Shown piece by piece: positions 35,174-44,038 of a stretch of 63,183 nucleotides of DNA. A model generated the notes under the pieces. It searched no databases. It saw nothing but the letters and a program-made list of their open reading frames with translations, and was not told where the DNA came from. Source of the DNA: Lachnospiraceae bacterium (GTDB lineage Bacteria; Bacillota; Clostridia; Lachnospirales; Lachnospiraceae); NCBI GenBank assembly GCA_910575255.1, contig CAJTEM010000028.1:1-63183 (forward strand). Direction: 5' to 3'. The position numbers and the translations under genes are program-made. The number at the start of each line of letters is the position of its first letter. Positions within the stretch are counted from its first letter, which is position 1.

Positions 35174-36883
35174 GTGAAAATTTTGAAAAAGCTCCCGGTC
35201 GGTATTGAGGATTTTGAAGAAATCCGCAGGGAGAATTTCTACTATGTGGATAAAACGGGGTTGATAGCAGAGCTGCTAAAGAATTGGACGAAAGTAAACC
35301 TGTTTACACGCCCGCGAAGATTTGGTAAATCTCTTAACATGAGTATGCTGCGATACTTTTTTGAATATGGTTGTGACAGCCGCCTTTTTGATGATTTGGA
35401 GATCGCATCAGAGACCGAACTATGTAAAAAATATATGGGGAAATTCCCGGTGATTTCCATCAGCCTTAAAGATGTCAGCGCTTCCGATTATAAAGGTGCA
35501 CGGGATATGCTGTGTTCGATTATCGGAAGCGAAGCATTGCGTTTCCAATATATATTGGAAAGTGCAAAGCTGTCCGAGTTGGAAAAAAAGCAATATGCAC
35601 AATTGACTTATGTAGGGGATGTAGGACAGACGGGCTTTATTATGACAGATAATGTACTGGAAAACAGTCTTATTACCTTATCTGCGATACTTAGAAAGCA
35701 TTATGGGCAAAAGGTGCTCCTGTTTGTGGATGAATATGATGTTCCTTTGGATAAAGCTCAGCAGTTTGGATATTATGAAGATATGCTTAACCTGATCCGG
35801 AAAATATTCAGCCGGACTTTAAAAAGTAATGATAATCTTCATTTTGCCGTGCTAACCGGGTGCCTGAGAATTGCAAAAGAAAGCATTTTTACCGGTTTAA
35901 ATAATTTCAGCGTGTTCTCGATTACCAATGTGCAGTACGACGAATATTTTGGATTTTCGGACATCGATGTCCGAAGGCTTCTGGTATATTATGATTGTGA
36001 AGAAAAGTATCAATCCGTGAAGGAATGGTACGACGGATACCATTTTGGCAATGCAGACGTATATTGTCCCTGGGATGTGATAAATTATGTAAATTTGATA
36101 CGGTCAGAACCCGGAGCAATTCCTCAGGCCTTTTGGATCAATACAAGCGGAAATGATATTATAAAGCATTTTCTCAAAATGGCAAAATTCAGAACCCGGA
36201 AGGAAATTGAAGAACTGATTGCGGGGGAGAGTGTGGTTAAGAAGATAAATCAGGAACTGACCTATCGGGATTTATATAAAAAGGTGGATAATATTTGGAG
36301 TGTGCTTTTCACGACCGGATACCTGACTCAGCGGGGGAAATTTGATGATGGGAGTTTTCGGCTGACCATACCGAATCTTGAGATCAGAAAAATTTTCACG
36401 GAACAGATAGAGGAATGGTTTCAGGATGAAGTGCGAAGGGACACATCCCAATTAGAAGAGTTTTGTGCCGCATTTATGGGAGCGGATGCAGAAAGCATTG
36501 AATCGTACCTGGATATGTATTTGCAGAAAACCATCAGCATTCGGGATACCAGTGTACAGAAAGGAAAAAAGGAGAGTTTTTATCATGGTATACTTTTAGG
36601 GCTTTTAAGTTACCGTGAAGACTGGGATATTAATTCCAATGCAGAGTCCGGGCAGGGCTTCAGCGATATTCTTGTGGAGATCGAGGAAAAACAAATAGGC
36701 ATTGTGATTGAAATAAGGTATTCCCATAACGGGAATCTGGATTTTAGTTGTGCGGAAGCCTTAAAACAGATTAAAGCTAAGGACTATGTATCGAGATTAA
36801 AATTGGACGGGATGACTACGATTCTTAAGTATGGAATCGCTTGCTGGAAAAAGAAGTGTAAAGTGCAGCTTGACGATAAGTGA
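35174..36883 (+). CDS. AAA-ATPase-like protein with PD-(D/E)XK domain
   Basis: A 569-residue member of the AAA-ATPase-like (DUF1703-type) family common in gut Clostridia and Bacteroidetes. The N-terminus KKLPVGIEDFEEIRRENFYY is a family signature. The Walker A variant is RPRRFGKS (residues 46-53), and Walker B is VLLFVDEYD (Asp187-Glu188). The C-terminal PD-(D/E)XK nuclease domain has Asp498, Glu513 and, where a catalytic lysine is usual, Arg515 (VIEIRYSH). The gene starts at GTG 35174, 11 bases after AAGGAGG. Family function is unknown; the Arg may weaken nuclease activity. A broken paralogue follows after 24 bases. Confidence 0.88.
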   Translation: MKILKKLPVGIEDFEEIRRENFYYVDKTGLIAELLKNWTKVNLFTRPRRFGKSLNMSMLRYFFEYGCDSRLFDDLEIASETELCKKYMGKFPVISISLKDVSASDYKGARDMLCSIIGSEALRFQYILESAKLSELEKKQYAQLTYVGDVGQTGFIMTDNVLENSLITLSAILRKHYGQKVLLFVDEYDVPLDKAQQFGYYEDMLNLIRKIFSRTLKSNDNLHFAVLTGCLRIAKESIFTGLNNFSVFSITNVQYDEYFGFSDIDVRRLLVYYDCEEKYQSVKEWYDGYHFGNADVYCPWDVINYVNLIRSEPGAIPQAFWINTSGNDIIKHFLKMAKFRTRKEIEELIAGESVVKKINQELTYRDLYKKVDNIWSVLFTTGYLTQRGKFDDGSFRLTIPNLEIRKIFTEQIEEWFQDEVRRDTSQLEEFCAAFMGADAESIESYLDMYLQKTISIRDTSVQKGKKESFYHGILLGLLSYREDWDINSNAESGQGFSDILVEIEEKQIGIVIEIRYSHNGNLDFSCAEALKQIKAKDYVSRLKLDGMTTILKYGIACWKKKCKVQLDDK

Positions 36884-36907
36884 CAGGAAAGCAGAGGAGG
36901 GGAAGTC

Positions 36908-37822
36908 TTGGTTCCTGTAAAAATCCCGGTAGGGCGTTCCGGATTTGCGGATATCCGGAAAAATGGTTATTATTTTATCGATAAGAGTCCGCTGATAGCC
37001 GAACTGCTAAAAACGGATGCAACTCAGGTAACATTGATCACGCGTCCCAGACGGTCTGGAAAGACTCTTGGCATGTATATGCTTCTGGGAAAATACCAGT
37101 GACAATTCGATTATCCGTACGTTTCTTGACCATACAAGCTTTGATGTCAATGATAAGTTTGAAGCCTTGCTGGCAGGCGGAACCTCAGGAAAACGATAGA
37201 AGAAAATCTTACCTATGACTGAATAGAATCGTCAGAACAGAATCTGTGGAGCCTGCTGTATCTGACCGGGTATTTGACCAAAGCACGGGAGGATATCGAC
37301 GCAAATGCCGGCCTGGATACCAGGCAGTATGCATTGCGGATTCCTAACCGCGAGATCATGGGGATTTTCCGCAAAAGTGTCCGGAACTGGTTTACGGAAA
37401 AGTCATTCATGGACGACAGGCAGGAATTATTTTCCGCCTTATGGAATGCCGATGAGAACAAGCTGACTACCCTTTTGTCGGATCTGCTCTTTGATACCAT
37501 CAGTTATTTTGACTATCAGGAAAGCTTTTATCATGCCTTTATTACCGGATTAGTTTCCAATGCCGGATATGTGGTGGAATCCAACTATGAAAATGGTCTG
37601 GGAAGATCGGATCTTGTGATCAAAGACAGAAAGAACCGCCGGGCGATCGTAATTGAGGCCAAGGCGGCTGAGTCGAAAGGTATGATGCAACGGGAATGTC
37701 TCGATGCCCTGAGGCAGATTGAAAAAAGGCAATATGCTGAAAAGGTGGAGCGCTCCGGGTTTAAGACGGTGATCCGGCAGGGGATGGCGTTTTGGAAGAA
37801 GAGATGTTTGGTGAAAATCTAA
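36908..37822 (+). pseudogene. Broken AAA-ATPase-like paralogue
   Basis: A wrecked copy of the gene before it. The front piece (36908-37102) has PVKIPVGRSGFADIRKNGYY and Walker A RPRRSGKT, then stops. A middle piece with NSIIRTFLDHTSFDVND is out of frame and carries stops (about 37090-37230). The rear piece (37274-37822) keeps the C-terminal PD-(D/E)XK part with RSDLVIKD and VIEAKAAES, intact Glu-Ala-Lys. About 200 codons between Walker A and the middle piece are missing. It is not expected to make a working protein, though the rear piece may be translated from ATG 37364 or others. Confidence 0.85.
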
Positions 37823-37899
37823 ATACATCGGATTATTATGTGAATTGGGCAGACATTGTCTGCTCAATTTACGTCAATTTAGGTAAGCAACACGTCCGA

Positions 37900-37928
37900 T
37901 TGTAATTTGTATAAAAAGATGATATAAT
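37900..37928 (+). promoter_or_regulatory. Promoter of the HD-phosphohydrolase module
   Basis: TTGTAA (37900-37905), exactly 17 bases, then TATAAT (37923-37928), a perfect -10. It predicts a leader of about 235 bases before ATG 38170. It is the best promoter match in the window. Confidence 0.65.
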
Positions 37929-38039
37929 AGATAACACTATCCGGGTACATGTAACATATAATTTAAGTGGAAAATAGAACTATTTTAAGTAAATGTTTTC
38001 TTTTTGGGGATAAATTGTCTGAAAGCAAATGCATTTACT

Positions 38040-38065
38040 GTTTAAAATATATAGGTTCTTTAAAC
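38040..38065 (+). other. Leader hairpin in the HD module
   Basis: GTTTAAA (38040-38046) / TTTAAAC (38059-38065) with a 12-base loop lies in the AT-rich leader. A second TATAAT follows at 38070 without a good -35. It could be an operator or a leader structure; the rest of 37929-38169 shows no gene. Confidence 0.35.
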
Positions 38066-38169
38066 GTTTTATAATAAATGAAGCGTTGATTTTATCCTAC
38101 TGTAGATAAAGGCCGCAATTATGCAGTTACGGCTTAAATGTCAAATATAAACAAGAAGGAGTGGTGGAG

Positions 38170-38529
38170 ATGTGCTTTTACATTGGAATTGAAGACTTAG
38201 CAGCAAATGCAATGATTGAGATGCTGAAAAAGGGTGGACGGCGATTTCTTACTTACAGCGAAATTGAAATGTATGGGGCAGAGGTAGTTCAGATTTTAAA
38301 GGAGAACGGAGAAAAGGCTGTTCTCATTTTATCAAGAGAAAATACGAATGCATTTTTCAGAAATTACTCTGAGTTTTTTGAAGAAAGCGAACAAAACGGA
38401 AAAAGGGGCATTAAATTAAGGGAAAATAAAGAAATAGAGGATTTGATCCAACAGTTTAGAGGATATTTGGCTTTGGATGTATTACTGGCATTTATGAATC
38501 AACGATCGGTACAAGTATTAGGGGCATAG
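38170..38529 (+). CDS. Small hypothetical protein paired with HD hydrolase
   Basis: A 119-residue soluble protein that I do not recognise. It begins MCFYIGIEDLAANAMIEMLK and has a central strand KAVLILSRENTNAFF, then an acidic, helical C-terminal half. GTG 38161 is in frame, but ATG 38170 has AGGAG 8 bases upstream, so it is preferred. Its TAG (38527-38529) is 2 bases before the ATG of the HD-domain gene, so the two are translated together, and a single promoter at 37900 serves both. The conserved coupling suggests a partner, regulator or antitoxin for the hydrolase; no homologue is known to me. Confidence 0.78.
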   Translation: MCFYIGIEDLAANAMIEMLKKGGRRFLTYSEIEMYGAEVVQILKENGEKAVLILSRENTNAFFRNYSEFFEESEQNGKRGIKLRENKEIEDLIQQFRGYLALDVLLAFMNQRSVQVLGA

Positions 38530-38531
38530 TC

Positions 38532-40160
38532 ATGAAAGACTGCAAAAGAGTTAAAGACCCTATTTATGGCTACATTAAGATTCCTGTTACCTATATGACA
38601 AACATTGTTGATACAGCTGTATTTCAACGGTTGCGTCGAGTTATACAGACCAGCTATTCTCCGCTTTATTCCTCCGCAGTACACAATCGTTTTGTCCACT
38701 CAATGGGAGTCTTCTATCTGGGGGAATTAACAGTTAATCAACTGATAAAAGAAGTGCATCAAAAAGTCAATTCGCCTATGGACTTAGAAGGGATTGGAGA
38801 ATTATTTAAGCTTGCATGCTTATTACATGATGTAGGCCATGCTCCATTTTCCCATACAGGTGAAGGATTTTACCTTGGAAAAGATCATGATTATACACAA
38901 TTACATAGCAAACTGATAGAAGCTATTGGAAATGAGAATTTTTCAAAAGACATTCCAGATGATTCAAGTTCTGCGGCAGCGCCTCATGAGATTATGAGTG
39001 CAATAATTGGTATTTTAGAATTTGAGATTTTTTTTGATAGCATGGAGCAGAAAGAGTTTTTTGCCCGTTGTATTACGGGATACAAATATTCAGAAGAAAC
39101 AACAGAAAATAATATAAAGAATTGCTTTATATCAATGCTCAATTCTAAAGTGATAGATGTAGATAAATTGGATTACCTTATTCGGGATGCGTATATTACG
39201 GGTTTTGATACGGTCAATATTGATTTTGAACGTCTTCTTTCTTCCCTTACAATATCAAAAGATAACGGAAAGTATAGAATAGCATATTATAAGAATGCTA
39301 TCAGTGTTATCGAGAATGTAGTTTATGCTCATGATGCGGAAAGGAAATGGATTCAGACACATCCTGTTGTGCTCTATGAAGCATATATCCTCCAACATAT
39401 TATTGGTTATCTAAGTGAAAAAATAGATGATAACGAAAAGAAGCTGTTTTCATTGGAGTCATTAAGTAAAAAGGGGCAGCAGTTTAAAAATGGTTTATCT
39501 ATTTCCCTGTTGTGTGATGACGATATTATCTATTTAATGAAGAATTCTTTCCATAGCCAATTATGTGAAGAATTTTTTGAACGAAGAATACGAAGGCACC
39601 CTGTTTGGAAATCAGAAGCTGAATATAAAGCATTCGTATTAGATATGGCTTCAGGAGGATGTTTATTAGAAAAATTTGAACAGGCCATGAGTGTTACAGC
39701 AAAATATCTAATCAAAAGTACTGATTCCTGGGTAATAGATGATTCTTTGATTGCCAAACTGGAAAAGGAAAAAGAAACTTTAATCTCTACTGATATGGAT
39801 CCAGAAACAAAAAAGGTTCAATTAGAGAATAAAGAGATGATTTTAAAAGTAGTGCATTCTTTGGAAGGTTACGCAAACGAAAAGGGGATTGGCTGTAATT
39901 TCGTTATATTGATGGCATCGCAATTTAACAGTGGCTTTGGAAAACCTGATTTCTCGGCAACAAATATTGTTTTTCAAACGAAAGATGGAGAAAAAATTGC
40001 TGCTGTAGGGAAAATAGTATCCGCGATAGAGGCAAAGGAGAGAGATAGAGACAACTTCTTTTATCTTTTTTATAAGCGGAAAGATAATTTTGATATAGAT
40101 AAAGATGACATAGACAATCAAGAGATCTGTAAGAAACTATTTAAGGATGTTGTTTTTTAA
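38532..40160 (+). CDS. HD-domain phosphohydrolase (SAMHD1/dGTPase-like)
   Basis: A 542-residue HD-domain protein of the dNTPase-like branch. The start KDPIYGYIKIP with FQRLRRVIQTSYSPLYSSAV is typical of SAMHD1-like bacterial proteins. Metal ligands are His56 (RFVHSMGV), His99-Asp100 (CLLHDVGHAPFSHTGE) and the aspartates at 211-214 (IDVDKLDYLIRD). The residues after ~300 are unlike housekeeping dGTPases and unrecognised. Such enzymes hydrolyse dNTPs or nucleotide signals. It is translated 2 bases after the small upstream gene, in an island between two glycan operons with mobile DNA nearby, which fits an antiviral or stress role; that is inference. Confidence 0.85.
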   Translation: MKDCKRVKDPIYGYIKIPVTYMTNIVDTAVFQRLRRVIQTSYSPLYSSAVHNRFVHSMGVFYLGELTVNQLIKEVHQKVNSPMDLEGIGELFKLACLLHDVGHAPFSHTGEGFYLGKDHDYTQLHSKLIEAIGNENFSKDIPDDSSSAAAPHEIMSAIIGILEFEIFFDSMEQKEFFARCITGYKYSEETTENNIKNCFISMLNSKVIDVDKLDYLIRDAYITGFDTVNIDFERLLSSLTISKDNGKYRIAYYKNAISVIENVVYAHDAERKWIQTHPVVLYEAYILQHIIGYLSEKIDDNEKKLFSLESLSKKGQQFKNGLSISLLCDDDIIYLMKNSFHSQLCEEFFERRIRRHPVWKSEAEYKAFVLDMASGGCLLEKFEQAMSVTAKYLIKSTDSWVIDDSLIAKLEKEKETLISTDMDPETKKVQLENKEMILKVVHSLEGYANEKGIGCNFVILMASQFNSGFGKPDFSATNIVFQTKDGEKIAAVGKIVSAIEAKERDRDNFFYLFYKRKDNFDIDKDDIDNQEICKKLFKDVVF

Positions 40161-40161
40161 A

Positions 40162-40179
40162 AAATATTCAAGAATATTT
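40162..40179 (+). terminator. Weak AT-rich hairpin after HD gene
   Basis: AAATATT (40162-40168), loop CAAG, AATATTT (40173-40179), just past the stop, followed by CTCTC. A poor terminator at best; the region to 40299 has nothing else. Confidence 0.3.
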
Positions 40180-40299
40180 CTCTCAGATAGCATTGAATAA
40201 TTCTCCTTCCATTCATTGAACATAATAGAAATAACTACCCCGGTGCAAGCACTCAAGCACTGTGAGCATTTTACTTTATTCATAGTTAACAGATATATG

Positions 40300-41159
40300 C
40301 TACCTTGCCCCGGAGCAGTTAGCTTTTACCTCCGGATTCCATGGGGCCAGTTTAGCCAGGGCGCTGTCAGCCATTTTTGTACCAGGCAGACGCTCCAGCA
40401 GATATTTCAGATATTTATAGATGTTCAGACCATGTGCCCTTGCCATCTCAACCATAGTATATACGGTTACGCTGGCTTCAGCCCCTTTAGGGGTGTCGCT
40501 GAACAGCCAGTTCTTGCGCCCCACTGTAAACGGACGGATTGAATTCTCGGAAAGGCTGCACCTGCCATCCTCCAGATATATCATGAACTGCTCCTTATGG
40601 TTTTGGGCATAGTTCACCGCCTTCTCAAAGCGGATCCCTTTTTCGGGCACCTGCGATGAGGCCCATGCCCAGAAAGCATCCAGTACGGGCTTTTCTTTCT
40701 GGAGCCGGTATTCCTTCCTCTGGTCAGAGGTGTGCCCTTTCTCCCGCGACAGCCGTTCATATTTGAACAGTTTGTTACAGTACTGGACTTCCTGGGCCAC
40801 CGGGGTGCTGTAATCCAGCTCCTTCCCTTTGGGGACTGCCTCCACAAAGTACCTCCGCAGATGTGCCCAACAGCAGCAGCGCCTGATGCCCGGCAGGTTG
40901 TCATATCCTTTGGTAGCAGTCCGTTTCAAGGTATCCGCTGAAACTTCCCAGGAATTCCATGGCATTGAATTTTGTCCTGGTCTCCGTGTATTTATAGAGG
41001 ATGATCACGGGCAGCTGTGCCTCCTGCTCGGCTTCATCAAACAGGTTCAGCTGCCCGGCGACCGTTTTGGATTTTCCGCTGGAAGTGCCGAACAGTTTCC
41101 GGGTCAGGTATTCCACCTGCTCACGCAGGCTGGAGATTGTGACGTTACATTCTTCGTAA
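40300..41159 (-). pseudogene. Decayed IS66 transposase (tnpC) relic
   Basis: A minus-strand IS66 transposase remnant. The front part (about 41159-40910) reads TISSLREQVEYLTRKLFGTS, the usual leucine-zipper region, then jumps from QLNLFDEAEQEA straight to YKYTETRTKFNAMEFL, so about 190-200 codons with the zinc ribbon and first catalytic aspartate are lost. Near 40910 the frame shifts by one base (CCAAAGG for CCAGGG). The rear part (40965-40300) keeps CCCWAHLRRYF, SLSENSIRPFTVGRKNWLF and GAEASVTVYTMVEMA. It cannot be active. Its 5' end stops at the boundary of the plus-strand IS66 copy. Confidence 0.85.
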
Positions 41160-41234
41160 GTAAGAAATAATCTGTATCTGTAAATTCATTTTTAATTTTG
41201 CTACAATAGTTCCAAATTTATGGAGGTATTGTAT

Positions 41235-41576
41235 ATGGCTGAAAATGAACTATCCAAAGCAGAACTCTGGATAAAACGTATCCAGGATTTTTACTCAAGT
41301 GGATTATCACGGAAAGCGTGGTGCTAGGAGCATCAAATCTCACTGTCAACCTTTAGCTACTGGCTGAAAAAACAAACAGAGCCTACGGAAACGGAATCCG
41401 AACTGGAACCTGTTTTTGCGAGACTGCCCTCGCAACGGGAACTCTCCTGCGACCTGTCAGCGAGCCATGCCCCCGTGATAATCCACCTGACAGGAAGTGT
41501 CTGGATTGAGATCGGCGCCGGATGTCCTGGAGAGCTTTTGGCCTCCCTGCTCCATGCACTGAAAACCTATGCTTGA
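41235..41576 (+). pseudogene. tnpA: IS66 accessory protein TnpA, amber-interrupted
   Basis: A 113-codon tnpA frame with one in-frame TAG at 41325-41327. It reads ELSKAELWIKRIQDFYSSG and SRKAWC, then the stop, then EHQISLSTFSYWLKKQ and so on to TGA 41574-41576. Everything else is intact, including a GGAGG ribosome site before ATG 41235 and overlap with tnpB. The sequence TGC-TAG-GAG becomes TGC-CAG-GAG (Cys-Gln-Glu) by one C-to-T change. TnpA of IS66 is a small DNA-binding accessory protein. Confidence 0.85.
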
Positions 41577-41922
41577 TCTGACAGGCACAACAACCGTTTA
41601 TCTTGCATGCGGAGTGACAGACCTGCGCAAAAGCTACCAGGGGCTGGCGGCCATCATAAAACTGAAATTCCATCTCGATCCGTATTCACGCTGTATGTTT
41701 GCCTTCTGTAATCGCAGACGTACATCCATCAAGATTCTTCAATGGGATGGTTCCGGCTTCTGGATCTTAATGAAACGTCTGGACCGAGATTCCTTTCATT
41801 GGCCTGATACGCCGGACGAACTGAAAAAAGTCACACTAAAAGAAATCCATTGGCTTTGTGACGGGTTGTCTCTAGAACCCAAAGGCGCTTTCAGGGAACG
41901 TCATCCAAAGATTGTTTTATAG
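41569..41922 (+). CDS. tnpB: IS66 accessory protein TnpB
   Basis: A 117-residue IS66 TnpB (Orf2-like). Family motifs are VYLACGVTDLRKSYQGLAA, LDPYSRCMFAFCNRRRTSIK, ILQWDGSGFWILMKRLDRDS and FHWP. Complete and of normal length. Its ATG overlaps the last codons of tnpA, giving translational coupling. Function in transposition is accessory and poorly defined. The gap to tnpC holds a hairpin. Confidence 0.93.
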   Translation: MLDLTGTTTVYLACGVTDLRKSYQGLAAIIKLKFHLDPYSRCMFAFCNRRRTSIKILQWDGSGFWILMKRLDRDSFHWPDTPDELKKVTLKEIHWLCDGLSLEPKGAFRERHPKIVL

Positions 41923-41962
41923 CGGCTGTGCGGACAGAGGCCTGTCAACCCTCATAAAGCTG

Positions 41963-41989
41963 AAAAACCATGGATTTTCCATGGTTTTT
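41963..41989 (+). terminator. Palindromic hairpin between tnpB and tnpC
   Basis: A perfect palindrome, AAAAACCATGGA - TTT - TCCATGGTTTTT (12-bp stem). It may terminate or attenuate transcription from tnpAB into the transposase gene. Confidence 0.55.
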
Positions 41990-42078
41990 CCTCTGTTTTT
42001 GCGAAGCGTTTTTCTCGAAAACAGCCGAAGGATGTGGTATACTCTTTTTAGACAAAAAACGCCAGGGAGTATCAGAGA

Positions 42079-43740
42079 ATGGAACCGCTTTTTTCAGAGA
42101 AACAGCTGCAGAACATGAGCAAAGAGAATATCATCGAGCTGATGCAGGCCATGCAGGCCTATCAGAAAAAACAGGAGGATAAAATCCGGCTTTTGGAAGA
42201 AAAGACGAAAGAATTGGAGTTTATGAATGCCATGCTTTCCGACCGTCTGACCCTGGCACAGAGGAAAAAGTTTGGCCCCTCCAGTGAAAAATACGCGGAT
42301 GGGTATACCCAGATGAGCCTGTTTAATGAAGCGGAAGCACAATCGGGCCCAAATGAGGCAGAATGGGAAGGGGAAGAAATCCATCCAAAGTCCTATAAAC
42401 GCAAAAGGCCAGCCGGTAAGAAAGAAGAGGACCTCTCCGCTTTTGAGACTACAGAAGTGATCCGGAATAAACTGGAGGGAGAGGAGCTGTTTTGTCCCGG
42501 CTGCGGCACAAGATATAAAACGGCGTTTAAGGAGACGGTGAAATACTTAAAATTTATCCCTGCCCATTTTGAAGTGACAGAAGAAATCACTTATGTTTAC
42601 AGCTGCCCGAAATGCGGAACGATGAGACGTCCAGAGAAGGCTCCGGGATTATTAAAGGGAAGCATTGCGACGCCATCCCTGGTTGCGGGGATCATGAATG
42701 CCAAGTATGTAAATGGGATGCCACTGGCACGACAGGAGAGGGAATTTGCAAGATATGACTTCAACCTGTCAACAAAGACGATGTCAAACTGGATCATCCT
42801 ATGTACACAGAAGTACCTGCAGCCAGTTTATGACCTTATGAAAGAGGAGTTTCTTAGAAGCAGATATATCCATTGTGATGAAACGCGGGTGCAGGTGATT
42901 GATGAGCCGGATCAGAAAGGCTCCACTCAAAACTGGATGTGGGTATATCTTACAGATGAGTACAGCGGCTCACCGAGGATGGTCCTGTTCCAGTATGAGA
43001 GGACCCGCGGAGGATACCATCCGCGGGAGTTTCTGGGGGACGGGTTCCGGGGTTACCTGACATGTGACGGATACCAGGCGTACTATGGTCTCCCGGAACC
43101 CATCAGGGTAACAGGGTGCATGGCTCACGCCCGGAGGCGCTTTGAGGAAGCGCTGACCCCCTTGAAGAAAGAGTTCAGCAAAGAACAGCTGAAAGAGACC
43201 ACGGCATACCAGGCGATGGAACAGATCGGAATGCTTTATAAAATCGAAGATCGGATCCGCGAGAAGAACGTGGAAGAAAAATACAGGGAGCGTCAGAAGC
43301 AGTCGAAGCCGCTTTTGGATGCCTTTTTTGAGTGGCTGCATTCCCTGGAGGATGCGGTAAACCGGTCATCCAGGATAGGAGAAGCAGTCTTATACACAAT
43401 CAACCAGGAGAAGTATTTAAGGAGATACCTGGAAGACGGGCATCTAAGCATCGATAATACAGCGGCGGAACGAGCCATAAAAAACTTTGCGATTGGCCGT
43501 CGCAATTGGCTTTTTGCCAAAAGCATAAAAGGGGCAGAGGCCAACGCAACGGTATACAGCATAACAGAGACGGCAATCCTGAATGGACTTAAGCCCTATC
43601 ATTACCTGACCTATCTGCTGGAACAGATGAAAGGGTTGGGTCCATTCCCAACCAGAGAAGATATCCTTCCATTATTACCCTGGTCGGAATCCATACCAGT
43701 GAGCTACCGTACAAAACAGTCAAAAGATGCATCCACTTAG
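42079..43740 (+). CDS. tnpC: IS66 family transposase TnpC
   Basis: A 553-residue IS66 transposase. The N-terminal coiled coil leads to LAQRKKFGPSSEKYADG. A zinc-binding region follows: CPGCGTRYK and CPKCGTMRRP. The DDE catalytic residues are in YIHCDETRVQVIDEP (first Asp), YLTCDGYQAYYGLP (second Asp), and SIDNTAAERAIKNFAIGRRN (Glu). The C-terminal helix KGAEANATVYSITETA and the LTYLLEQM tail are typical. Length is normal and the frame is intact, so the enzyme could be active. A CCACTTAG/CTAAGTGG hairpin covers its stop codon. Confidence 0.97.
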   Translation: MEPLFSEKQLQNMSKENIIELMQAMQAYQKKQEDKIRLLEEKTKELEFMNAMLSDRLTLAQRKKFGPSSEKYADGYTQMSLFNEAEAQSGPNEAEWEGEEIHPKSYKRKRPAGKKEEDLSAFETTEVIRNKLEGEELFCPGCGTRYKTAFKETVKYLKFIPAHFEVTEEITYVYSCPKCGTMRRPEKAPGLLKGSIATPSLVAGIMNAKYVNGMPLARQEREFARYDFNLSTKTMSNWIILCTQKYLQPVYDLMKEEFLRSRYIHCDETRVQVIDEPDQKGSTQNWMWVYLTDEYSGSPRMVLFQYERTRGGYHPREFLGDGFRGYLTCDGYQAYYGLPEPIRVTGCMAHARRRFEEALTPLKKEFSKEQLKETTAYQAMEQIGMLYKIEDRIREKNVEEKYRERQKQSKPLLDAFFEWLHSLEDAVNRSSRIGEAVLYTINQEKYLRRYLEDGHLSIDNTAAERAIKNFAIGRRNWLFAKSIKGAEANATVYSITETAILNGLKPYHYLTYLLEQMKGLGPFPTREDILPLLPWSESIPVSYRTKQSKDAST

Positions 43741-43765
43741 TATAAACTGCTAAGTGGATTTTTGT
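43733..43765 (+). terminator. Terminator of tnpC
   Basis: CCACTTAG (43733-43740) / CTAAGTGG (43750-43757), 9-base loop, followed by ATTTTTGTTG. It includes the tnpC stop codon. Confidence 0.7.
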
Positions 43766-43989
43766 TGTCAAAGTACAGTGGAACATTATCCTGAAAGTCA
43801 TTACGATTGAATAATATTTTATCAGATATGAAATGTTCTGAACAGGTACGGATTATTTCCTACTTACTCTACTATTATGGGGTAACAAATGGGGCTATTC
43901 AATCCGCCCAACATTTAAGCGCTTACTTTTGAAAGAGGAAAGCCAGAGATATGCAAAAGACTGCGGGAAATCAGGGAAAGAATGGGTCT

Positions 43990-44032
43990 CATCAGAAAAG
44001 CCTCCTGGAATGTTCAGGAGGCTTTTCTGATG
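43990..44032. terminator. Bidirectional terminator with 18-bp perfect stem
   Basis: CATCAGAAAAGCCTCCTG (43990-44007) pairs perfectly with its complement at 44015-44032 around a 7-base loop. AAAA/TTTT inside the stem gives a T-rich exit on both strands. It lies just past the stop of the minus-strand Uma2 pseudogene. The rest of 43805-43989 shows no gene. Confidence 0.7.
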
Positions 44033-44038
44033 GGCGGA

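Larger units (their letters stand above)
41156..43804 (+). mobile_element. IS66-family insertion sequence
   Basis: Three IS66 genes lie in the standard order tnpA-tnpB-tnpC on the plus strand, with tnpA broken by a stop codon. Possible ends are GTAAGTAAG at 41156 and an inverted TTAC at 43801-43804; only about six end bases match and I find no 8-bp target duplication, so the limits are approximate. It abuts the relic of a second, inverted IS66 copy on its left. tnpB and tnpC look intact, so movement may depend on whether tnpA is needed. Confidence 0.65.

Noticed and set aside
38070-38075. Second TATAAT as a separate promoter of the HD module
   Set aside because: No -35-like hexamer at 16-18 bases upstream; the pair at 37900-37928 is far better.
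41235-41576. TAG read as pyrrolysine or by programmed readthrough in tnpA and the Uma2 gene
   Set aside because: No pyl genes or recoding structure is visible, and both sites are explained by one C-to-T change in CCAGG; TAG is used as a normal stop elsewhere (for example at 38527 and 17694).
41148-43812. 8-bp target duplication around the IS66 element
   Set aside because: CATTCTTC on the left and GATTGAAT on the right do not match, so the ends remain unproven.
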